From SYFY01 sp031385325 (lineage in GTDB: Bacteria; Pseudomonadota; Gammaproteobacteria; Pseudomonadales; Azotimanducaceae): 64,000 bases of DNA. The stretch is from assembly GCA_031385325.1 (NCBI GenBank), contig JANNBJ010000133.1, forward strand, positions 1-64,000. Direction: 5' to 3'. A model generated the notes under the pieces. That model ran no database searches and was not told where the DNA came from. It worked only from the letters and a program-made list of their open reading frames with translations. A program made the translations under genes and the position numbers. Shown piece after piece: positions 18,269-26,960 of this stretch (position 1 is the stretch's first letter; every line of letters starts with the position of its first letter).

Positions 18269-19192
18269 TTGCCGGGGAGAACGCTCACCAGTATCAGCCC
18301 GCAACTGGCTGTTACCGCCAAGTGGCTCATGGTCGCTGGCATCGCCTATACCATTGCTCAATCCGTGGTCTTTTTCATTGGCCAGACGGATGCCGATCCT
18401 GCAGCGGTGACCGACGCGGCAACCAGCCCAACCCTGCCTCCAGTCAACATACAAGCGGTCATGGACCGTCATCTGTTCGGACCGGCAGATGTCCAATCGG
18501 ACGTAAGCACCGTTGCGCCTTCCGTCGAGACCCGCCTGCCACTGGAGCTGCAGGCCGTTTTTGTCGCCACGGAAGATGGTGCGGAATCGAAGGCAATCAT
18601 CGCCGAAAAGGGCCAGATGGGTCATTTGTACCGGGTCGGCACAGATTTGCCAGGTGGGGTGCAACTGGTCGAAGTCCAGGGCAACTTTGTCGTGCTCAGT
18701 CGGGCTGGAACTCGCGAACGACTCACTTTTCCTCATCTCAGCACGAATCTGGCGGCGCCACTCGACATTGGTTATCAGGACACGTTGTACGTGCAGGATC
18801 CTGCATCGTTGGACAACCCGTATGAATCGGTGATCCCCGAGCAGATCCCGGAGCCGGTGCCGGAACCAGAAATACCGCAGGCGCAGCAGATCGAGGACTA
18901 TCAGTCACGGCTGGAAGCCGATCCTCAGGGCACACTCGAGGCGTTGGGGGTACAGGCAGTGGCTACCGATTCTGCCCAAGGCTACCGGGTGGGTGACCTT
19001 GCCCAGTCGCCCCAGCTTCGGCAGACTGGTCTCCAGCCGGGAGATGTCATCGTTTCCGTGAATGGTCAGGCCGTTGGTAACGTCGACAGTGACCGGATGG
19101 AACTGGCCAATGTTCTGGCTCAGGGTTCGGCCCGAATTGAAGTGCAGCGCGGTTCGCGTCGCTTTTTTGTCACCACCTCGTTGAATCAATAA
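18269..19192 (+). CDS. gspC: type II secretion system protein C
   Basis: GspC links the inner-membrane platform to the GspD secretin. It has one membrane helix (about 15-37), a homology region beginning near HLFGPAD (about 68), a proline-rich linker (PEPVPEPEIPQA, about 195-207) and a C-terminal PDZ domain (about 225-305, GYRVGDLAQS and TGLQPGDVIVSVNGQ). No ATG is available near the start; TTG at 18269 with GGGG upstream is the best candidate. The stop and the gspD start share one base (TAATG), so the two are tightly coupled. Confidence 0.88.
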   Translation: MPGRTLTSISPQLAVTAKWLMVAGIAYTIAQSVVFFIGQTDADPAAVTDAATSPTLPPVNIQAVMDRHLFGPADVQSDVSTVAPSVETRLPLELQAVFVATEDGAESKAIIAEKGQMGHLYRVGTDLPGGVQLVEVQGNFVVLSRAGTRERLTFPHLSTNLAAPLDIGYQDTLYVQDPASLDNPYESVIPEQIPEPVPEPEIPQAQQIEDYQSRLEADPQGTLEALGVQAVATDSAQGYRVGDLAQSPQLRQTGLQPGDVIVSVNGQAVGNVDSDRMELANVLAQGSARIEVQRGSRRFFVTTSLNQ

Positions 19193-21114
19193 TGAATATC
19201 CGGAACACGTGGCTCACCGCAACCTTGCTGCTCGGCCTGCTGTCTTCCGGTCTGGCCGTAGCGCAAGAATGGCGGCTGAACGTCAAAAACGCCGACATCA
19301 ACGAATTTGTTGAACAGGTCGCCGAGATCACCGGCAAAACTTTCGTCCTCGATCCTCGCCTGAAAGGCAATGTCACCATCATTTCCAGCACGCCAATGCA
19401 CGCTGACGCTGTGTACGAGTTGTTTCTTGAAGTGCTGCGAACACACGGTTTCACCGCTTCCCCGTCCGGTGACGTGATTCGAATTCAACAGACGGCGCTG
19501 GGTAAACAATCACCTGGTGCAGAATCCCTGAAGGGAGCGATCTCGGCGGGAGAGTTGATCACCAAGGTTCTGCCAGCTCAGAACGTCGCGTCCTCGGAAC
19601 TCGTCAAGATCCTGCGGCCGCTGGTGCCGCAGTACGGTCATATCGCACCCATCGATGAGCCGAATGTCGTCATCATCACCGACCACGCTGACAACATCGA
19701 ACGTCTCACCAAGCTGATCCAGCAGATCGATGTCTCCAAGGACGAGATCGTGCAGGTACTCAACCTGAAGGAAGCCTGGGTTGGCAGCGTGGTAGCAACC
19801 CTGGAAAAACTGGCCCCGGAACAGATCGGTCGCAATGCAAAAGGTCCGACCCGGGTGCAGATCATCGCCAACGAGCGCAACAATTCCATGATTCTGCGTG
19901 GCAAGGCCAGGCCAATCGCCGAAGTGCTGAAGCTGGTGGATCAACTGGATCGCCCAGCCACCACGGCAGGGTCCATACAGGTGATCCGGCTCAAACACGC
20001 GGACTCCAAGAATGTCGCCGAAATCGTCAAGGGTATCGTCACCAGTGAAGGGGCCAAAGGGGAAGAAGGTGCCCAGCAACCCTCGATTCACGCCGATGAA
20101 AGTCTGAACGCGATTGTCATCCGTGCCGAGCCAGGCACGATGAACGAGATTCTGGATATCATCGCCAAACTGGACGTCCGACGTTCGCAGGTACTGATTG
20201 AAGCGGCCATCGTCGAATTCAACATCACCGACAACAAGAAGCTGGGCGTAGAAATAGGCGCGGCCGATGCCACCGGCGAATCCGTACCATTTGTAAGCAC
20301 CGCGCTGGATGGTGCCCTGCGTCAACTGCTTGGCGCCATTATTCCCGCCGATGCCACCAACGCCATCGAATCCAAGGACATCAATATCCTGCGCGGTGTC
20401 GCAGCCGCCACGTCACCAACCTTTGCGGTGGCGAAGATCGACGGCAATGCAATTTCCTTCGGCGCTGTAGTCAGCGCGCTGGCCACCAACTCCGATGCCA
20501 ATCTACTGTCCACGCCTTCACTCATGACGCTGGACAATCAGGAAGCGAAGATCGTCGTTGGCAACGAAGTACCATTTCGTACCGGCAGTTTCACGACACA
20601 AGGCGACGGCGCCAACAACCCGTTTACCACAGTGACGCGAGAAGACGTCGGTCTGCAGCTGACCATCACACCCCACGTCTATGACAACACCTCCATCCGG
20701 CTGGAAATTGCGCAGGAGATCACCAACGTCGTTGATTCGCCGGTCGGTGATAGCGCGTTTGCCGACGTGGTGACGTCGAAGCGTGAAATCCAGACAACGG
20801 TCCTCGCCAACAGTAACCAGACAGTCGTGCTTGGCGGCCTGATTCAGGACAACAACACGGATTCGCGCAAAAAAGTCCCGTTGCTGGGTGACATTCCGGG
20901 ATTGGGCGTATTGTTCCGTTCGAAAGACGTCAAGCGAACCAAAACCAACCTGCTGGTGTTCCTGCGGCCGGTCGTGATTGTGTCCGCTGAAGAAACGCAG
21001 GCCGCCACCGACAAAAAATACAGCGACATCTATGAAGTGGAAATCAACAGCACGCCACAATCGGAGATCGACCGCCTGTTTGAAGGCAAGCTGCCCGATC
21101 AGTCCGATCAGTGA
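19192..21114 (+). CDS. gspD: type II secretion system secretin GspD
   Basis: GspD forms the outer-membrane channel through which folded proteins leave the cell. After a signal peptide (to about residue 24), the N0 domain (about 25-95), N1, N2 and N3 repeats (about 115-330) and the secretin domain (about 380-605) follow. Secretin landmarks are VGNEVPFRTGSF, LQLTITPHV, VVLGGLIQD and VPLLGDIPGLGVLFR. 640 residues is typical. There is no lipobox and no pilotin-type gene next to it. The start overlaps gspC by one base. Confidence 0.95.
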   Translation: MNIRNTWLTATLLLGLLSSGLAVAQEWRLNVKNADINEFVEQVAEITGKTFVLDPRLKGNVTIISSTPMHADAVYELFLEVLRTHGFTASPSGDVIRIQQTALGKQSPGAESLKGAISAGELITKVLPAQNVASSELVKILRPLVPQYGHIAPIDEPNVVIITDHADNIERLTKLIQQIDVSKDEIVQVLNLKEAWVGSVVATLEKLAPEQIGRNAKGPTRVQIIANERNNSMILRGKARPIAEVLKLVDQLDRPATTAGSIQVIRLKHADSKNVAEIVKGIVTSEGAKGEEGAQQPSIHADESLNAIVIRAEPGTMNEILDIIAKLDVRRSQVLIEAAIVEFNITDNKKLGVEIGAADATGESVPFVSTALDGALRQLLGAIIPADATNAIESKDINILRGVAAATSPTFAVAKIDGNAISFGAVVSALATNSDANLLSTPSLMTLDNQEAKIVVGNEVPFRTGSFTTQGDGANNPFTTVTREDVGLQLTITPHVYDNTSIRLEIAQEITNVVDSPVGDSAFADVVTSKREIQTTVLANSNQTVVLGGLIQDNNTDSRKKVPLLGDIPGLGVLFRSKDVKRTKTNLLVFLRPVVIVSAEETQAATDKKYSDIYEVEINSTPQSEIDRLFEGKLPDQSDQ

Positions 21115-21209
21115 TGCCCGCATCGAGACCTGGTCCCTCGTCCGCGGATCGCCCGTGGATTGACATGTCAGCCCACACACCGTGTCCACTCTGACCGGCC
21201 GATAACATC

Positions 21210-23570
21210 TTGCCCTCGCTGCCTGACCTGCGCTTCCGGTTCATCCGCTGGATTGTCGGACGACTGGTGAAGCCCCAGGTTATCGGTTTACAAACCAGTG
21301 AGCGCTGGGGCAATCCAGTCTACATTCTGCAAAACCGGTCGATCACGGACATCGCGCTACTTGACCTCGTGTGTACCATCCACGGATTGCCCGCACCTCG
21401 CACGGCCATTGAAATCGTCGGAGTCACCGAGCCACGACGGTACCTGTTTCTGCATCGACCCGCCGGCTGGTTGCGGCGCAACACCATGGCGACTTACTCG
21501 CACTACATGCAGCGCATGCTGTCTGAATCGGCGACCCAAAGCGATATCGCACTGGTCCCGGTGAACATCCTCTGGAGCCGGGCACCAGCGCGTGAACATT
21601 CTTACTGGCGGTTGCTCGTCTCCGAAGCGTTTGCAGCAACCGGTCGCCTGAAGCGACTGCTGAACATGCTCATGAACGGACAGGGCATCGTCGTCCACTT
21701 TGGCAAGGCCCTGCCTCTCGCACAGGCTGCTGACATGTCCTTGCCAGAGACGGTCAGGATGCGACGCATGGCGCGCCTCATGCGCGTTCGTTTGCGCAAT
21801 CAACGAGCGGCGCTGTTAGGGCCTGATCTGTCCCACCGACGTACGCTGGTCGATCAGATCGCAACGTCTCGCCCGGTGCAGTCGGCCATCGAGCAAGACG
21901 CGGAAGGTGATCCGGAGAAACGACTCGCGCTGCAAAAACGTGCTATTCGGATAGCGCATACCATCGCCTCAGACATGTCCCATCCCACCATACGCATCCT
22001 GGAGAAGTTGCTGAACTGGTTCTGGACCAGAATCTACGACGGGGTAGTACTGACCGGATACGAGCGAGTCACTGAGATTGCAGAAGATCACACACTCGTC
22101 TACATCCCTTCCCACCGCAGTCATCTCGATTATCTGCTCCTCTCCTATCTGTTGTTTGGCAAAGGCATGATGCCGCCACACATCGCTGCTGGTGAGAATC
22201 TGAACATACCGGTGCTTGGGTCCATCCTGCGGCGTGGTGGTGCGTTTTTCATGCGACGGCGATTCGGCGATGACGACGTGTACCGGACAGTTTTCGAGGA
22301 ATATCTCTATCAGGTCTTTCGTCGCGGCCACAGCGTCGAGTACTTTCCCGAAGGAGGTCGTAGCCGAACCGGTCGCTTGTTACCCGCAAAAACCGGACTG
22401 CTGCGGATGACACTGAATGATCAGGCGCGTGGCTTACCCCGCCCGATCGCCTTCGTTCCCGTGTATCTCGCCTACGAAAAACTGGTGGAAGCCGCCACCT
22501 ACCTGGACGAATTGCAAGGTGGCACCAAGAGCGGAGAGTCGATGCTCGACGTGCTGCGAAGCCTGCGCCTGATTCGCCAGAAATTCGGCCACGTTCGCGT
22601 TTGCATAGGAGAACCCCTGCAACTGGAAGAATGGCTCCGCGGTGACATTCCGCCTCCCGGATCGGCCAGAGCGCAGGCACTTGGCAATGAACTGCTTCAG
22701 AGAGTGAACAAGACTGCACACGTCAACATCGTCAATCTCACGGCGTTGATATTGTTGGCCACACCAAAACTTGCGATCGAATCGGGAGTTCTCCAGGAGC
22801 AAGCCGCAATCTATGTGTCCTTGCTGAAGTTCTCCGGTTACGACGTCGTGGAGTGGTCAAACGACAGCAGTCTCAAACAAGTCGCAAGACTGCAGCTGAT
22901 CACTCTGGAACAGGATGGTGGTGACACCATCATTACAGCGGAAGCAGTTACCGGGATTCTGCTGACCTGGTATCGCAACAACGTGGCACACACGCTGGTG
23001 CTGCCCTCCCTGATTGCCTGTCTGCTGGTAAACCGGCGACGTGCACTGGCGCAACCAACTCTGGCCTCGGTGGTAAACACCATCTACCCGTATCTTGCAC
23101 TCGAATTATCCCTGCCTGCACAGCTGCCAACCGTTGAGCCAATGCTCGAAGAGATGCATCGACTGGAACTCGTTGTTCGCAGTGAAAGCGGTCAGTGGGA
23201 ACCGCCGCGCCCCGACTCGGCAGCACATCAGCGACTCCACCTGCTGGCCCAGGTGGTGATGCCTTCTCTCGAGCGCCTCTACATCGTCATTGGTTTGTTG
23301 ACCCGGGCCGAGAGCGGCATGAATCGCAAGGACTTGCAGGAACGCAGCCGGCAGGTTGCAAGGCGCCTCTCCAGACTCTACGGACTCAACTCACCAGAGT
23401 TTTTTGATGCGACGCTGTTCAATCAATTTGTTGATCAGATGCTGAAACGCGATGCATTGACCGAAGGTGAAGACGGCTTTCTGCAACCATCCGATCTGGC
23501 GCGGCAGGTTGCTCGTACGGCGGGCACCGTGATCAACGCGGACTTTCTGCGCGCGGTTCAGCGCTCCTGA
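21210..23570 (+). CDS. plsB: glycerol-3-phosphate 1-O-acyltransferase PlsB
   Basis: PlsB puts the first acyl chain on glycerol-3-phosphate, giving lysophosphatidate, at the inner membrane. All four acyltransferase blocks are visible: IPSHRSHLDYLLLS with the HX4D catalytic pair (about residue 305), GAFFMRRRFGDD, EYFPEGGRSRTGRLLP and FVPVYLAYEKL. 786 residues is close to the E. coli length. The start is a TTG with a weak ribosome site, 95 nt after gspD. It ends 10 nt from the convergent rsmJ. Confidence 0.94.
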   Translation: MPSLPDLRFRFIRWIVGRLVKPQVIGLQTSERWGNPVYILQNRSITDIALLDLVCTIHGLPAPRTAIEIVGVTEPRRYLFLHRPAGWLRRNTMATYSHYMQRMLSESATQSDIALVPVNILWSRAPAREHSYWRLLVSEAFAATGRLKRLLNMLMNGQGIVVHFGKALPLAQAADMSLPETVRMRRMARLMRVRLRNQRAALLGPDLSHRRTLVDQIATSRPVQSAIEQDAEGDPEKRLALQKRAIRIAHTIASDMSHPTIRILEKLLNWFWTRIYDGVVLTGYERVTEIAEDHTLVYIPSHRSHLDYLLLSYLLFGKGMMPPHIAAGENLNIPVLGSILRRGGAFFMRRRFGDDDVYRTVFEEYLYQVFRRGHSVEYFPEGGRSRTGRLLPAKTGLLRMTLNDQARGLPRPIAFVPVYLAYEKLVEAATYLDELQGGTKSGESMLDVLRSLRLIRQKFGHVRVCIGEPLQLEEWLRGDIPPPGSARAQALGNELLQRVNKTAHVNIVNLTALILLATPKLAIESGVLQEQAAIYVSLLKFSGYDVVEWSNDSSLKQVARLQLITLEQDGGDTIITAEAVTGILLTWYRNNVAHTLVLPSLIACLLVNRRRALAQPTLASVVNTIYPYLALELSLPAQLPTVEPMLEEMHRLELVVRSESGQWEPPRPDSAAHQRLHLLAQVVMPSLERLYIVIGLLTRAESGMNRKDLQERSRQVARRLSRLYGLNSPEFFDATLFNQFVDQMLKRDALTEGEDGFLQPSDLARQVARTAGTVINADFLRAVQRS

Positions 23571-23580
23571 ACCTGTCTGA

Positions 23581-24315
23581 TTACGCTCGAACGGGACCTC
23601 CGGTGCGTTGATAGACATCAAATCGGATCGACCGCCCCTCAATCCGCCAGTCTGGTTTGCCAATCACTTTTTCGGTTCGTCTGCGCTTGAGGACAACACG
23701 TGATCTGGTGTGCCGCAGAGCGTGCGCCACCCATTCGGCGAGTGGGCGATCATCCTCGCACGCCACCTCTTTGAGCCTCTGCATGGGCAGCTTCGCAAGA
23801 CCCTTTCGACCTCGCTCGGGAAACATGGGGTCAAGCAGAATGACGTCCCACCCGGTTTGTTCGATCAACGACCAGCTATCACCACAGTGCAGTGCGGCGA
23901 TCGGTATCCCACTGTCGGTGATGCGCTGGCGAAGCAGTGACCAGACTTCTGGAGCCGCTTCAACCATCGTGACATCAGCGCCGAGGCTTGCGAGTTCGAG
24001 GCCATCGCTGCCCCACCCTGCCATGGCGTCGAGAACAACCAGGCTGCTGTTGGTTGTTACCCCGGTCGCCCGTGCCAGCAGCGACTGCCGCGAGATCCGT
24101 CGTCTGTCAAATTCCGGCGGGGACCAGGTTGGGCCAGCCGGTGCAAGGCACAAAACGAGCCGTTGACCGAACAGCACGAGCCTGGGCCAGATACCGGCAT
24201 TGTCGCCCTGACCAATGAGCTCGAAGTCTGGCCACTCGGGTGTCAGTGCTGCAATGAGGGTGTCAGGCACATAGAGTCGCGGCCGACCGTTCCCAGTGAG
24301 TTCGACGTGGGCCAC
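23581..24315 (-). CDS. rsmJ: 16S rRNA (guanine1516-N2)-methyltransferase RsmJ
   Basis: RsmJ methylates G1516 of 16S rRNA using S-adenosylmethionine. The SAM-binding motif LDAMAGWGSDGLELASLG and the catalytic-type LLDPMFPERG are visible, and the C-terminal KRRRTEKVIGKPD matches the family. The frame is open upstream, but the GTG at 24315, just after the tsaB stop, gives 244 residues, close to the family size, and avoids a 100-nt overlap with tsaB. GAG seven bases upstream is a modest ribosome site. Confidence 0.87.
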   Translation of the reverse strand: MAHVELTGNGRPRLYVPDTLIAALTPEWPDFELIGQGDNAGIWPRLVLFGQRLVLCLAPAGPTWSPPEFDRRRISRQSLLARATGVTTNSSLVVLDAMAGWGSDGLELASLGADVTMVEAAPEVWSLLRQRITDSGIPIAALHCGDSWSLIEQTGWDVILLDPMFPERGRKGLAKLPMQRLKEVACEDDRPLAEWVAHALRHTRSRVVLKRRRTEKVIGKPDWRIEGRSIRFDVYQRTGGPVRA

Positions 24316-24319
24316 CCCG

Positions 24320-24976
24320 TCAGCTCGCTGCCGGACGCCACGGATGGTCGCCCTCGATATACATAGGCAACGCTGACTCGACTGGCGCCCATTCGGTCGA
24401 GGGCCAACCCTCGCTCGCATGGTGCAGAAGTGTCAGGGCGGGTGTTTCGTCAACGGGCAGCACTTCGAATGACGAAGGCAGCCAAGCTGGCCGCTCGCCT
24501 GCCATTTCTCCATAACCACTGAGCCAGTCCGGTGCGCAGTCCGTCAGCACTTCCTCCTCAACCTGCTGCAACAGCTCAGCACCTGGCAGCCGCCGAAAGG
24601 CCGCGAGGTAACAGGTTTCTCCACGTGAACGCACCACCGTGACCACGGCTGCAAGTCCCTGAGCCTGCGCATGCAAAGCGTGTAGACGTGACGTGGTACA
24701 ACCATACACTCGAGCGCCCGCAGCCAGAGCGACCGCCTGGGCAGCTGTGACACACAGTCGGACGCCGGTAAACGAGCCGGGGCCACGGACATATGCCACC
24801 CCTTCAATCGCAGCGGGTAGAATGCTTGCATTGCTGCAGAGGGTATCCAGCATTTCCAGCACGACCAGGTTGTGCTTGCGCACAACGTGGCGAGTCAACT
24901 GGTGGAACACGCCATCATGCAGCAGGGCCACCGAACAGAGCGCACCTGAGGTATCAAGCGCAATCAGCGTGGTCAT
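24320..24976 (-). CDS. tsaB: tRNA threonylcarbamoyladenosine synthesis protein TsaB
   Basis: TsaB is the non-catalytic partner of TsaD in making the t6A37 modification of tRNAs that read ANN codons. The N-terminal segment TTLIALDTSGALCSVALL and GVAYVRGPGSFTGVRL are the family signature; the ASKHA fold is otherwise degenerate as expected for TsaB. I favour the ATG at 24976; a GTG three codons upstream (24985) is possible. It is divergent from moeA, only about 20-35 nt away, and is followed by rsmJ. Confidence 0.9.
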   Translation of the reverse strand: MTTLIALDTSGALCSVALLHDGVFHQLTRHVVRKHNLVVLEMLDTLCSNASILPAAIEGVAYVRGPGSFTGVRLCVTAAQAVALAAGARVYGCTTSRLHALHAQAQGLAAVVTVVRSRGETCYLAAFRRLPGAELLQQVEEEVLTDCAPDWLSGYGEMAGERPAWLPSSFEVLPVDETPALTLLHHASEGWPSTEWAPVESALPMYIEGDHPWRPAAS

Positions 24977-25009
24977 CTCGTCCACCGGTCAACTTTGAGG
25001 AGCGCGGAT

Positions 25010-26239
25010 ATTAACGAAGCACTGGACCTGAACGTAGCCCTCGAGCGAATCGCCGCACAAATTCAGCCACAATCGGCTGTCGAAAGCCTGCCGATTCGTG
25101 GAACCAATGGCCGAGTGCTTGCCGGCGATGAATCAGCCCGCCACCCGTCGCCTCCGTTTGCGAGTTCAGCGATGGATGGTTATGCCTTGCCCTCGCCTCC
25201 AGCCACGGACGTGCGCGGTTCACGCTGGAAAATGGTTGGTGAAAGTGCCGCCGGCAAGCCATGGACGGGTCAATTAAGCGATGGCGAATGTGTCCGCATC
25301 CTGACCGGTGCCGTTGTTCCCGCCGGTTGCCGCCGGATCGTCCTGCAGGAAGACTGCTCCGTCAGTGGAGAGCACATCGTGATCAGTGGCGAGCCCGAGC
25401 CTCGCGACCATATTCGTCCGATTGGCCATGACGTCGCCACCGGTGAACCACTGGTTGCTGCAAGAACACGATTGAACGCCATAGACATCGGACGCCTCGC
25501 GGGTGACGGCCGACGCCTGGTACAGGTTTTGTCACGCCTGTCAGTCGGCGTCTTTTCCACCGGCGACGAGCTGGTTGAAGCCGATGATTCGCAAGCCCCA
25601 CTGCCACCGGGCCGCATTTACGAATCCAATCGCACAACGCTGCTGTCCATGCTGCAGGGCTTGCCGGTAATCGCCCATGACCTAGGCAACCTGCCCGATA
25701 CCGCTGCTGCAACACAGACGGCACTGCGCGAGGCCTCACGCGAACACGACTTTCTGCTGACCAGCGGCGGCGTATCGGTCGGCGATCACGATCATGTCCG
25801 CCAGGCTCTGGAGACACTGGGCACGCTGTCGTTCTGGAAACTGAATCTGAAACCTGGCAAGCCGCTCGCTTTTGGGCGTATCGGCCGGGCCTGGTTCTGC
25901 GGTCTGCCCGGCAACCCCGTGAGCACGATTGTCACCTGGCTCCTGATCGCCAAGCCCGCATTGCTGCGCGCCTGTGGAGCCAACCCGGAGCCACCGCTTC
26001 GTCTGCCGGCGGTACTTCAGTCACCGGTCAGCCACAAGCCCGGGCGAACTGAATATCAACGTGGTTTTCTGAGCTGGACAGGCACCGAACATCTGCCGGA
26101 GGTGCGCGTCCGTGGGGATCAAAGCTCAAATCGACTGACCACCTTTCAGAATGCCAATTGCCTGGTGGAAATTCCCGGATTCAGCGGGGATCTGCCGACA
26201 GGTCAACGGGTCACTGTGCTCTTGCTGAGCAGCTTGTGA
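25010..26239 (+). CDS. moeA: molybdopterin molybdotransferase MoeA
   Basis: MoeA inserts molybdate into adenylylated molybdopterin. Landmarks: SSAMDGYALP (about residue 52), FSTGDELVE, LTSGGVSVGDHDHV and GLPGNPVSTIV; the C-terminal domain IV is present. There is no ATG or GTG at the N terminus. A strong GAGGAG (24997-25002) sits seven bases before an ATT at 25010, which gives an N terminus matching the family. The first conventional candidate, TTG at 24995, overlaps that site and lacks one of its own. I therefore infer an AUU start, as in E. coli infC, with the TTG as alternative (414 residues). Confidence 0.9.
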   Translation: MNEALDLNVALERIAAQIQPQSAVESLPIRGTNGRVLAGDESARHPSPPFASSAMDGYALPSPPATDVRGSRWKMVGESAAGKPWTGQLSDGECVRILTGAVVPAGCRRIVLQEDCSVSGEHIVISGEPEPRDHIRPIGHDVATGEPLVAARTRLNAIDIGRLAGDGRRLVQVLSRLSVGVFSTGDELVEADDSQAPLPPGRIYESNRTTLLSMLQGLPVIAHDLGNLPDTAAATQTALREASREHDFLLTSGGVSVGDHDHVRQALETLGTLSFWKLNLKPGKPLAFGRIGRAWFCGLPGNPVSTIVTWLLIAKPALLRACGANPEPPLRLPAVLQSPVSHKPGRTEYQRGFLSWTGTEHLPEVRVRGDQSSNRLTTFQNANCLVEIPGFSGDLPTGQRVTVLLLSSL

Positions 26240-26281
26240 TCCCCATCCATCAAATACGAGTCCGATCAGCCGATCCCGATA

Positions 26282-26926
26282 TCAGCTCAGCGCTTTGAGC
26301 ACCGCAGACTTGATTTCATCTACCGATCCAACCCCTGCGATTCGGTGATACGCAAGTTCATGACGCGCAGCTCTAGTCTGATAGAACTCGACCAGTGGCT
26401 TGGTCTGAGTGTTGTACACCGTGATGCGCTCACGCACGGTTGTTTCCTTGTCATCATCGCGCTGGACCAGAGCCTCGCCGGTCGCATCGTCCTTACCGGC
26501 AACCTTCGGTGGTGAAAACTCGATGTGGTAAACCCGACCCGATGCCGGATGTACTCGTCGACCGCTGATCCGCCGCACCAGGTCTTCGTCCGGGACCGCA
26601 ATCTCGACTACGGCGTCGATCGGGACACCTGCCTGCTCCATCGCTTCAGCCTGCGGGATGGTTCGCGGGAAACCATCGAACAAAAACCCGGCCTGACAAT
26701 CGGCTGCAGTAATTCGCTCTTTCACCAGCGCAATAATGATCTCGTCAGAGACCAGGGCTCCGGAGTCCATCACCACCTTGGCCTTCTTGCCTAACTCACT
26801 CCCCGCCTTGACGGCGGCGCGCAGCATGTCTCCCGTAGAAATCTGTGGGATTTTCCAGTGTTCCTTGATGAACTGAGCCTGTGTTCCCTTCCCTGCTCCT
26901 GGTGGTCCCAACAAAATCACTCGCAT
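26282..26926 (-). CDS. adk: adenylate kinase
   Basis: Adenylate kinase interconverts ATP, AMP and ADP. The P-loop LLGPPGAGKGTQA is at residues 4-16, the AMP-binding region follows (ISTGDMLRAA), and the LID domain is the long form without zinc-binding cysteines (GRRVHPASGRVYHIEF). 214 residues equals the E. coli enzyme. GGAGAAG precedes the ATG at 26926; an upstream in-frame start lies inside relA. It follows relA by 34 nt. Confidence 0.96.
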   Translation of the reverse strand: MRVILLGPPGAGKGTQAQFIKEHWKIPQISTGDMLRAAVKAGSELGKKAKVVMDSGALVSDEIIIALVKERITAADCQAGFLFDGFPRTIPQAEAMEQAGVPIDAVVEIAVPDEDLVRRISGRRVHPASGRVYHIEFSPPKVAGKDDATGEALVQRDDDKETTVRERITVYNTQTKPLVEFYQTRAARHELAYHRIAGVGSVDEIKSAVLKALS

Positions 26927-26960
26927 TGTCTTCTCCGTAAATGAAATCTTTTGTCCAGCT

